DNA of 64,000 nucleotides from Mesorhabditis belari (Eukaryota; Nematoda; Chromadorea; Rhabditida; Rhabditidae). A program made the position numbers and the translations under genes. Each line of letters begins with the position of its first letter. Positions within the stretch are counted from its first letter, which is position 1. The stretch covers positions 1,301,001-1,365,000 of the forward strand of contig CAUEEP010000936.1 in NCBI GenBank assembly GCA_958450365.1. Direction: 5' to 3'. This document shows, piece by piece, positions 32,021 through 42,200 of this stretch. The notes under the pieces are model-generated. The model saw only the letters and a list, made by a program, of their open reading frames with translations. It made no database searches and had not been told where the DNA came from.

Positions 32021-32599
32021 CTTTCCCTTGCTAGATATAACAAAAACCCACTTGAAATGGTCCATTGGAGAATGGTCAAAATGTGTGAGAGGTAGGCTGG
32101 GGTATAGAAATGATAGAGCAAAAAAGGAGATGAGCAGCCTCGAGTTGTGATGGGAGATAATTGATGGAGCCGAGACATGTAATTTCTTTTTCTTTCTCTC
32201 TTTTAGTTTCTCCATCTTCTCATTTCTTTCTGACACACTGAGGAAATGAAAGTCAATGAGAAGAAAAAGGGAAGAGGGGAGAGGCTGGGATAGATGAGCT
32301 GAAGAGGACTCACTTTTCTTTCTCAACCCAACAAAAAAACATTCGCTAATTTTGGATAAACAAATAAGTTCAACTACTTGCTAAGAAATCTATAAGAAGC
32401 TAATCTAAAGCTTTAAATTGGTTTAAATCTTTAAACAATGATACGTGACCGAACAAACAATGGCCGTTCGTGAATTTCTCACTTTTTTGAGGCGATTTTG
32501 GCTGAAAATTTGCAATCAGGGGCTTTCAAGGATGAGGAACACGAATCCGTTATTAGTTTTTTTAAAGAAAATAACTCTATTTTTGGATATATCATTGAA

Positions 32600-32614
32600 T
32601 TTAATTACCCAAGT
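32600..32614 (+). other. 15-nt core of SL1 leader
   Basis: TTTAATTACCCAAGT is identical to the SL1 core; the next bases (ACAACC) do not continue it. No recognised coding sequence follows. Confidence 0.3.
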
Positions 32615-32769
32615 ACAACCAAAGCCAAGTTTTACAGTTTTTTTGATGATTGTATTGAGCGGGAATTAAAATGACTCAAAAAAACCATAACAGATTCAAG
32701 TTCTCTATGCCAGAATGCCTTTGGTTACAAGTTTTCACGTCAAATTTTTGAAGCTATTCATTAGATTAA

Positions 32770-33528
32770 CCCATTCGAAACTTCTGCAGCGAATAATCGC
32801 TGCAGCAAAAACTCAGGAACGGACCGCTGCAGCGATTATTCGCTGCAGCGCTAATTGAGCTATTTTCATTCAATTAATTGGTTTTTTTTGCTGTTTTTCA
32901 GCATTACATGTATATTCCAATTGTAACAGATCTACAAATTACGTGGGCAAAAAAAGATGTTTCATATTTACCCGGAATCAATACAGCCTCTGGTTTTGCA
33001 TTGAAATGTTCCATAATAGCTCTAATCTTCTAAAGCCGATCTTCTGCAGGATCCAGTTCATTATCACAAAAGCGCAGGTTTCGAAGAATAGATTCAAATT
33101 TTGCTCTTGACAAAATGTGGGACATGTGGGAAAATCCTCCTAATCCAGGCCTGCTACTCCAGTAGCTACTCCAGTAGTCACGAATCCTCGGTAATTTGAC
33201 GATTCCCATTTGAAGATACAAAGCCAGGAAGAGCTTGAAAGATTTTGCATCGAAATCCTGCCAGTTTGTTTTCCTTTTTCCATGTTTATTAGATTCGCCT
33301 ACTAACATATTGATTAATTTGTCGTCGATAAAATAAGAATAATAATCGATAGGATCTTGAAAAGTGTTGAAGTCAAATCCAAATCGTTCTTCATCAAAAA
33401 TAAATGGTGTAGGAGACTCTCTTAAACCTTTCCAACCATCTGGATAAACTGCTTCGGAGTCAAAAATGTCAAAAAAGGGCTTGGTCCGCAGACGAAAAAA
33501 AAGAAAAAACGCTTCGGTTTCGAATGGG
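32770..33528 (-). mobile_element. Deleted piggyBac-like element
   Basis: 759 bp bounded by TTAA on both sides and termini CCCATTCGAAAC / GTTTCGAATGGG; TTAA targets and CCC ends define piggyBac. Near the left end are two palindromes built on CTGCAGCGAATAATCGCTGC. Confidence 0.9.
32960..33500 (-). pseudogene. piggyBac transposase N-terminal/central fragment
   Basis: The minus frame reads RLRTKPFFDIFDSEAVYPDG, then FDFNTFQDPIDYYSYFIDDK, MLVGESNK, FLALYLQMGIVKLPRIRDYW and FESILRNLRFCDN, a good match to the start of the DDE_Tnp_1_7 domain of piggyBac transposases. One stop interrupts after EDRL (33030-33032); homology resumes (KIRAIMEHFN, IPGK). The catalytic aspartates and Cys-rich tail are deleted. 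Confidence 0.88.
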
Positions 33529-34364
33529 TTAATTAAAATTAGGATTTAATTGATCTAAACTTTTAGATCGAAAAAAAAAACTCTAACTATAAGTACAATA
33601 TTGCTTAAAATCATATCAAAAATTAAACAAACACTAACTTTTTTTTCTTCTAAAATCCATTTAGTTTTCTTGCTCTCTCTCCTCTTAACTCATAGCTTTT
33701 CTCAAGAAAATAACCGAGTTTATTCGTCATGACTAATTTGATTATCGGAGACACACAAGCACGTGAGATCTTTCACATGAAAGCTAAAAAAAATAGAATA
33801 TAATTAACGAAAAGCCATTAAGTTTGTTGCCAATTTGCAATGAAAATAATCAAGAATGAACCTGGAAACAAAAGAAAATTGTTTTGTTGAAAATTTGGCA
33901 TTGTTATTTATCTTATTTCAAGTGCTAATTTTTAAAAAAAGAAGCTTTTTTGATGCAAAGAATTGATCAATTTAAACAATTTACGATAAAAACTGAATTT
34001 AAAACGAGAAAAACGCAATGAATGTCTGAATGGAAACATTTAGATTGACTCGAAATGAGTCTAGAAAAGAGACGTGCCTGTTGAACCAAAAAAAAAGTGT
34101 CTGCGAAAGTGGCAAAGTGTCCGCGAAAAGAAAGAGAGCTTGAGTTTGTGAAAAGTTAAGCAAATTCACTTATACTTTTAAAGCAATTCTTTCAAGTTAT
34201 CATTGGATGGCTTTGGAGCAGATCGTTTGTCTTTTTACACTCTATAATGGCCTTTCACTTTCAAGTGGACAAGTATGTTTCAACTAGATCCTAGAGCTAG
34301 AAGCTAGGCAAAGCCTGACTGAGGCTGGGTCAAAAATAGGCCTTAGGGCCGCCGTAATCTAGAC

Positions 34365-34470
34365 CTAACCCTGCCCTGACCCTACCCTGCTTTTAGCCCG
34401 ATCCTGGCCTTGCTCTACCTTGGCCTTGATCTGAGCCTGGCCTTGACTTGAGTCTGGCCTTGCCTAGCCC
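34365..34470. repeat. CCTGACCTTGGCCTTG-like low-complexity tract
   Basis: Imperfect CTGGCCTTGACTTGAG / CCTGCC units; the overlapping minus open frame at 34393-34599 follows them. Confidence 0.5.
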
Positions 34471-35364
34471 GGAGAAATCCCTTAGGAATAACCCTGCTGG
34501 TGGCTCAACTAATCCCAAAACCCATATTCCAGGTTGAAGTGATTTAACACCAACACCAATAACTGGCTGAAGTTTCAGTCTTGCAAGTTTAGAATTCAAG
34601 TAAGAGTCTCGAAGTTTCGAAGTTTACTAAATCAGTTTACTCAACTTACTGAAGCATAACTATGGCTTCAAAATAAGCTTTGACTTCTTCTGGCTTCAAA
34701 AAGGAGTTTTTAAAGCTATTAGGAACTATTTAAAGCCATTTAAAGCAAAAAAAGCTATTTGAAAAAAGACAAAAAGAAGAGGAGATGTCTACCCACAACA
34801 TTTAGATTGACTCGAAATGAGTCTATTGAAAAAAAAAAGGGAAAAAGATGGGTTCTCCTGGAAATGATCGTCCATTTCCTTTTCCATTTCCCTCTTTTTT
34901 TCTCTTAATCCATTTCGTAATTCTCTTAAAATCTCCATTTTCCCTCTCAGTTCCTTTTTGTTTTGCAAAAATAAACAGATGTGAATAGCGTTTTTTTTTT
35001 TTCTTTTCTCTTTGAACATTGATTTGGACATCAAAACACAATAATATTCTGAATTTTATAGAATATTATTTCCGGTTTTCATTTCAAAAACGATTTCTTA
35101 ACTTTCTATTTTCAAATAGAGTTTGTTTCTCTTTTCTAAAAGTATTTATTTATATAAAACTACCAAGTTACACGTTTAATTAGCAAATAGTTCATTGCTG
35201 TTGCTGTTGCTGTTGCTTGCTGTTGCTGCCTGTTCATTGCTGTTCATTTGAGAAAAGCGAAAAGTTGGATGTGCTTTGTTTTTGAGCATAAAAACATCTT
35301 TTCTGACAAATACCAATAAATTTAGACCCGTGATCTCCAGACGATGTTTACAAGTCTAGAACTA

Positions 35365-35884
35365 TTGGGTTGGGGAGAATGAGTCGGCGCCGAAAATCAA
35401 AAAAATGTCTAAAACTTCTATTCGACTTCTTCAAATAATATGCGTTTGATATCAGTAGAATGGTTAACTAATTCTCTACAAAATCACATTTAAAAGAAAA
35501 TTCAAACAGCGCCTCCGCTCAAGAAAAAGCCATTTTTTCACAAAAACTACAAACTGTGATCTAGAAAAAACCATTGGTGGGATCTTCCTGCAAATTTGGT
35601 AACTTAAGTAATTGAATGTGCTCTATCTTTTTTATATAAACACCAAAGAAGGTTTATGTGAAAGAAACTGTTCAAATGATGAGTCGGACTCTTTGCCATT
35701 TTAACCAGCTGCGTTTGGAGGTTCATAAACTCCACGAAAGAAAAGCTTTGTGGAATCTCTCAAAAGTCATTTTGTAGAGAAATAGTGGATCCTTTTGATG
35801 AAACCAAATGTATGTTTAAAGAAGGCTTTATGTGTGCAAAAAGTCCCTTTAAAGTTGGGCGCCGACTCATTCTCCCCAACCCAA
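35365..35884 (-). mobile_element. Mariner-like element, family B, copy 2
   Basis: 520 bp, same ends as 25732-26249 but inverted, flanked by TA. It is inserted into a repeat whose uninterrupted copy is visible at 38143 (AAGTCTAGAACTGGAAACTA). Confidence 0.9.
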
Positions 35885-35888
35885 TAGA

Positions 35889-36330
35889 AACTATCCGGAT
35901 AGTTTGAAATAAAATAAGAGCCGTATTGGAAGAAAATAGGAACCGTATTGGAACCTTTCAGTCGATAGAATCAATATGGTTCCTATTTTATGCCAATACG
36001 ATTCTAATACGGTTCCAATTTTATTCCAATACGTATTGGAACCGTATGGAACTATCCACTAGTCCACGAGCTCGTGTTTCGAGTTCGCTGTAAAGTCGAG
36101 ATGACGCTGCATGGTCGAAATCGTGATCGAGTATTTAGTGTTTACTTTGAAGCTAAATATGTTGAAACTTTAGACCCGTGATCTCCAAACGATTTGCACC
36201 ATCAGATTCAGCGCAAAAAACTGCACAAAATGTGCTAGATCACAAGCTAAAAGGATCTCTAGTAAGCCAAAACTTCCATGTCAAAGTCAGAGTTGATTCA
36301 TTGCTTTCATCAAATATTGTTAATTTTTCA
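35889..36330 (+). repeat. Dispersed repeat D, copy 1
   Basis: AACTATCCGGATAGTTTG, a short CGTATTGGAACC array, CTATCCACTAGTCCACGAGC, GAGTATTTAGTGT and TTTAGACCCGTGATCTCCAA through GTCAAAGTCAGAGTTGATTC. Repeated at 38143-38745. It continues leftwards beyond the mariner (35320-35364). Confidence 0.75.
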
Positions 36331-36544
36331 CTCTCAACTAATTTCGAAAATAAGAATTCATTCAACAAGAATTCATTTATTCAGTAGAATGATTCGTGTT
36401 TCCATTTCCAATCTACAACGCTTGTGATGAGCAGAAGATTGATTCGATCGGCTCTTGCTAGAACGATAGGAACATTGAAATACAAAGTTTTTAACATTAA
36501 AATGTACAAGAATATTTCTTCATTAGTATTAGTTAATCAAAAGA

Positions 36545-37045
36545 ATACTATCAATCACTAACAATTCCAGTCACTAACAATGCCAGCTACTAACAATGCC
36601 AGTCACTAATGCCAGTCACTAACAATGCCAGTTACTAACCATGCCAGTTACTAACAATGCCAGTTACTAACAATCCCAGTTACTAACAATCCCAGTTACT
36701 AACAATCCCAGTCACTAACAATGCCAGCTACTAACAATGCCAGTCATTAATGCCAGTCACTAACAATGCCATTTACTAACAATCCCAGTTACTAACAATG
36801 CCAGCTACTAACAATGCCAGTCATTAATGCCAGTCACTAACAATGCCAGTTACTAACAATGCCAGCTACTAACAATGCCAGTCACTAATGCCAGTCACTA
36901 ACAATCCCAGTTACTAACAATCCCAGTTAATAACAATGCCAGTCACTAACAATGCCAGCTACTAACAATGCCAGTCATTAATGCCAGTCACTAACAATCC
37001 CAGTCACTAACAATGTCAGCTACTAACAATTCCAGTTACTTTGAT
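36545..37045 (+). repeat. ACTAACAATGCCAGTT minisatellite
   Basis: About 30 units of 15-16 bp, ACTAACAATGCCAGTT / ACAATCCCAGTT with 10-bp shortened units (AATGCCAGTC). Higher-order blocks of about 130 bp are visible. Confidence 0.9.
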
Positions 37046-37509
37046 TGCTGACAAACCAGGAAATAAAAATGAGTTCTCAAATTGTTTAGTTGAAATGGGG
37101 TTGAAATGGGTGAAAGTAAGTTCTTAGAATAGCCAAAGCCTAGGAGTTTATGGCTTGTACTTGCCTGTACTTTGTGTTAATCAAATTCATTTTCTTTTGA
37201 CACTAAGACTAAGCCAGTCACTCACCTTCTTGGTTAAGAGATTTGTCGAGATGTTGAGAGATTTAAAATATAAATCCCATTTCTCAAAATAGTTATATCA
37301 ATATTTTAAAGCAATAAATAGCACTCTAGCTTTTAAATTTAAAAAGTTAAATTCATTTTTGTTGAATCACCTTAGAAATTCCTCTCACAAACCATCCATC
37401 ACTTCGACAAATCGCTGAAATTGTTGATCGACGATTTAAAAGGCGATGGTTCAGATAGAGGAATGCCTCAATTAGGAACCTTTTTTTTCAAATCATATTT
37501 TTAATTTAC

Positions 37510-37623
37510 CTGTCTCGGTGAGAAATGATTTGTACACATGAAAGAGACAACGTGACATCCATCGAAATCTCTCGTGTGATCGATGATCCCTGTTGTCGTC
37601 CCGTCATCACTAAACCGGGAAAA
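37510..37623 (-). CDS. Candidate lone exon, unrecognised
   Basis: A 114-nt open segment (38 codons) between a weak acceptor (GTGAAAG) and a strong donor (CAG then GTAAAT) reads FSRFSDDGTTTGIIDHTRDF and then DGCHVVSFMCTNHFSPRQ. Composition is protein-like, but I do not recognise the family. A possible partner exon follows near 37380-37475. Other frames are also open, so this is tentative. Confidence 0.25.
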
Positions 37624-37744
37624 CTTTCACAGCAGCTTGATTTGATATTTCTACTTCTGCAGACAGTATTTACTTTATGCTTTCATTGATCATCAAGATA
37701 TTTCACTTTATCAAGATTCAGCGACAGCTCAATCTTTGCTATCA

Positions 37745-37850
37745 AAGTTAGTCTTTTTTTCTTCCTTCCTTTCTTCCTTCCTTCCTTTCTTCCTTTCTTT
37801 CTTCTTTCCTTCCTCTCTTCTTCGCCTTTGTCTTTCCTTCTTTCTCTTTC
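37745..37850 (+). repeat. CTTCCTTCCTTT pyrimidine tract
   Basis: Long CTTCCTTCCTTTCTTCC tract, simple sequence. Confidence 0.8.
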
Positions 37851-37861
37851 TCAATGTACCC

Positions 37862-37937
37862 AATAGATCAGAGCTATTGAAAAGCAGGCAAAAGGAAAGC
37901 AAAAGGTCGAGGGTTCAATCCTGTCTCCGGAAATCTC
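37862..37937 (+). pseudogene. Weak tRNA-like fragment
   Basis: AGGTCGAGGGTTCAATCCTG resembles a B box; the A box is poor (GATCAGAGCTATTGAAAAGC). Confidence 0.25.
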
Positions 37938-38142
37938 CTTTTTCTTTGTCAATTCCTTCACTTCACTACAGTAACTCTATGCAAACTTTGACATTAGACT
38001 TTAGCATCTTCTTTAACACAATTGGCTGCTAAAATGTGGAACTGAAGTCTAATTTTAAACTGGAGTGCAGCGGGATACGTCTAACTAGTTTATCGAATGG
38101 TAAAAGCAAAAAGTTGAGCCTATGACGGATCCGTGGTTGGGA

Positions 38143-38745
38143 CAAATGTTTACAAGTCTAGAACTGGAAACTATCCGGATAGTTTGGAATAAAATAAGAG
38201 CCGTATTGGAAGAAAATAGGAACCGTATTGGAATCATATTGGAAGAAAATAGGAACCGAATTGGAACAGTATTGGAACCTTCCAGTGGATAGAATCAATA
38301 TGGTTCCTATTTTATGCCAATACCGTTCAAATACGCTTCTAATTTTATTCCAATACGTATTGAAATCGTATTGGAACCGTATTGGAACCTTCCAGTGGAT
38401 AGAATCAATATGGTTCCTATTTTATACCAATACGGTTCCAATTTTATTCCAATACGTATTGGAACCGTATGAAACTATCCACTAGTCCACGAGCTCGTGT
38501 TTCGAGTTTGCTGTAAAGTCGATATGACGCTGCGTGGTCAAAATCGCGATCGAGTATTTAGTGTAAACTTTGAAGCTAAATATCTCGAAACTTTAGACCC
38601 GTGATCTCCAAACGATTTACACGATCGGATTCAGCGCAAAAAACTGCACAAAATGTGCTAGATCACAAGCTAAAAGGATCCCTAGTAAGCCAAAACTTCC
38701 AGGTCAAAGTCAGAGTTGATTCGTTGCGTTCTTTTGAAATGCAAC
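38143..38745 (+). repeat. Dispersed repeat D, copy 2 (empty-site copy)
   Basis: Same order of motifs as 35320-36330 but without the mariner. The CGTATTGGAACC array is longer (38190-38475) and partly palindromic, with GGTTCCTATTTTATGCC inverted to GGAAGAAAATAGGAACC. Confidence 0.75.
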
Positions 38746-39286
38746 TTGAAATCTGGCTTGATCTAACTCTGAGAAAATTGACAGACTGACTCTATTTTTT
38801 CACAGTATTCTACAGTAACCTTCAGGCTGGCTTTCCCCCTGTAGAATAGCTATTTGTTGCTAAGAATAAGTCAATCTTTTTGAGCTGTTTTCATCGCCCA
38901 AATAGATCCCAACAAACTCACCTCAAAATTGGTATCTCCGAACAAAAAGCGCATTCTTTTGAGAATTTTTCAATAGGTTTTTCTAAAATCTTTTACTTAA
39001 AAAGCAAAAAAAAAGTGTTTTTCTACCAAAAATCGAATAAATTGATGCAAAAGAACCGAGAAGAATCAAAATTTTCAGCATCATTTTGAAGAAACAAAGA
39101 ACAGCGGAAGAAATCAAAGAGAAATTGGGGGGAAAAGAGTTCTCCAAAAGGCAATGAATGAATTGATGTGTTTGAATTCTTTGATGACTCTTTGTAAATG
39201 TTTCTTTTTCTTTAAAAAACAACCATTTATTTGAAGCAATCAATTTCTTTTTTGATTTAAAATTGTATTTTCTCGTTTTTTGTTTT

Positions 39287-42200
39287 TCAAAGTTGAATAA
39301 CAAGCGGAGCACCGGCTTCCTCGAGCACATTTAAAACGATATTTGCATCAGTGGAAGCGATCTAGAATCTTTTATCATCTGAAAGTTCGATATTTCATTT
39401 AAAAGATCTAGAAAGCGATCTAGAGATGTAGAGATCTAGAGAGTGTAGAGATCTAGAGAGGTAGAGATCTAGAGATGTAGAGATCTAGAGATGTAGAGAT
39501 CTAGAGATGTAGAGATCTAGAGATGTAGAGATCTAGAGATGTAGAGATCTAGAGATGTAGAGATCTAGAGATGTAGAGATCTAGCTATCTAGCTATCTAG
39601 CTATCTAGCTATCTAGCTATCTAGCTATCTAGCTATCTAGCTATCTAGCGATCTAGCGATCTAGCGATCTAGCGATCATTTATCATCTTAAAGTGGAAGA
39701 TATCTTGAATCATTTATTATCTTAAACTTCGATATTTCATTTGAAAGTCTATTAAATTAATGCGAACTTTTAATATAAAGTTAGAACTAGAAAAAACAAA
39801 AGCTTCTGCCCCGCCGGGACTCGAACCCGCGACCTTTCGCTTACTGGGCAACTGTGCTAACCGCTACACCACAACGCACTTGATTGCCTTTACTCCAAAG
39901 TGAGTTAAGTATCTTTTTAAAGGGAATACTTCAGGAAACAATTCACAAACGAATTTAACCCTTAACTGGCTAATCCAGTTCTTGATTTAGATACCATTCC
40001 ATTCCAAGGAATAAAGGCATCGGTGGTCTAGAGGATAGTGTGTTAGTCTACCAATCTAACTCCATTTTTCTTCCCAGGTTCGATTCCTCTCCCCGCACTA
40101 TTGCCTTTTTTGTAAAAGTTTCGCAAAACATTTTTTAGAGTTCTTAAAATGTTTGCTTTCAGCTTTTTAAAGTCTTTTTTTTCAGCTCATAAGATTTAAT
40201 GTTTTCCTTTGGCTCCATTACTCGCGAAATTGTTGACCTTGTTGTTCTTGTTCTTGTTGACCTGCTAAATCCAACCTTTCCCGGTTCTCCTGATCTCTCA
40301 AAAGCTACAGATGCAGTAAAGAAGTTGTTCAAAAGGGAAGCACTTTATACCCGACTGGTTTGCCAGGTTGTGAATGATTACGCGGCCGCAAAGAGAACAC
40401 CTCGCCATTTACATAAGGATTTCTCTTGCTTTATTGATGATACAAAAAAGATATTCAGCTGTAAATTTGGATCGAGGGTTTTCGAGGTCGGCGAATCGAT
40501 TGGAGATATTTAATTATTAAGTATATCAATTGTAACTCAACTTTAATCGGTTCAACCTTTTAGATAAACTCGGAAACAAGGAACTAAACTGAGAACTGAA
40601 TTGACTTGACCAACTGGAAACTGCCAACTGCCAACTGCCAACCAACTGCCATTTTTGTTTAGCAGAGTTTTGGGAATTTTCAAAAATCATGTATAATAGC
40701 TTATTTTCTATTGATCTGATGAAGATAATTATAAAAAAAGACTCACTTTTTCATATAGATGAATTTTCTGTTGATTTGGTCGAGGGAAAGGAACCGAATG
40801 CCACCAACCAGTCGGTAATTTTGCTCCATTTTTGAAAATAATTGCTTCAAGAGTGCTCTGAAAAGGGATTTATCAAGAATTACAAAAAAAAATCAGTCTT
40901 ATCTTCATTTCTCACCTTTATTGGCTCTCCATTACTATCCGATTGAGCCACAATCATGATCAACTCTTGATCGGTTGAGATGAAGAATGAACCGTCTGGA
41001 CGAGATAGGAGTAGCTGAAAAAGTAGCTGATTATGAATGAAATTGTTTTGGCAAATCTTTCTAGTAGAGCAACCCTTTAATGTATGAGGACAATATTATA
41101 TCATCTTGTAGCGAATTCAATTCTGCGTCTATTGTTGCCAAATTTGTGAGTTTAGGTTAAAAATTGCCGGCGCTACAACGTTTCATTCAAAATCGGCGGG
41201 ACGTCCGTAGCCGATTATGAATGAGTGGGTCTAGGAGCGTCCAACCATCAAGTATTTAGTATCATTCAACGCAGAATCATTAATAATTATGCTAAATTTT
41301 TTAAATTAGAAAGATTGGATAAAAAGAAAAAATATTAGAGCAAAAAAACTGTTTGTTCAAGAGAAAACTTTGAAGCCGCATAATTTTTTTTCTTTTTATC
41401 CAATCTTTCTAATTTAAAAAATTTAGCATAATTATTAATGATTCTGCGTTGAATGATACTAAATGCTTGATGGTTGGACGCTCCTAGACCCACTCATTCA
41501 TAATCGGCTGAAATTCATAATCGGTCACAGACGTCCCGCCGATTTTGAATGAAACGTTGTAGCGCCGGCAATTTTTAACCTAAACTCACAAATTTGGTAC
41601 CAATCGACGCAGAATTGAATTCGCTACAAGATGATATAATATTGTCCTCATATAATTAAAGGGTTGCTCTACTAGAAAGATTTGCCAAAACAATTTCATT
41701 CATAATCGGCTACGACATATAGATAGATGCCATTCTAGAATTTTTATTTTTAGTTAAAATCACTCAAAATCTCACATTGATTGAAATAATGTTTCTAGTT
41801 TTGTCGAAGATGACACCAGGACGACCCTCACCGCCGGTTAGATGACCGGATAGACCCTGAAAAGACCAAATTAGCTTTATGTTATTTGGTTTCTTTAATG
41901 GTCCTTTATAGTTCCTTTATATGGCTCCTTTATAGTTCCTATTTGGTTCCTTTAAAGTTCCTTTATAGTTCCTTTATAGTTCCTATTTGGTGCTTGAAAG
42001 TTCCTTTATGGTTCCTTTATAGTTCCTATTTGGTTCCTTTAAAGTTCCTTTAATGTTCCTTTATAGTTCCTATTTGGTTCCTTTAAAGTTCCTTTATAGT
42101 TCCTATTTGGTTCCTCTAAAGTTCTTCTATTACAGACAAAATTATCGCAATTTAGGTGTAGTAGCAGAAGGTTTTTGATGGTTTTCTGTAGAAATGATTA

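Noticed and set aside
36545..37045. Array of 15-16-bp repeats considered as a CRISPR
   Set aside because: No unique spacers between repeats, and the genome is eukaryotic.
37370..37505. Plus-strand frame KFLSQTIHHFDKSLKLLIDD as a last exon
   Set aside because: Protein-like, but no upstream plus-strand exon exists and an overlapping minus-strand candidate is equally open; undecidable from sequence alone.
40199..40513. 104-codon open frame in the dispersed repeat
   Set aside because: Frame is broken in the other copies (21505, 60015), so it is not a conserved coding sequence.
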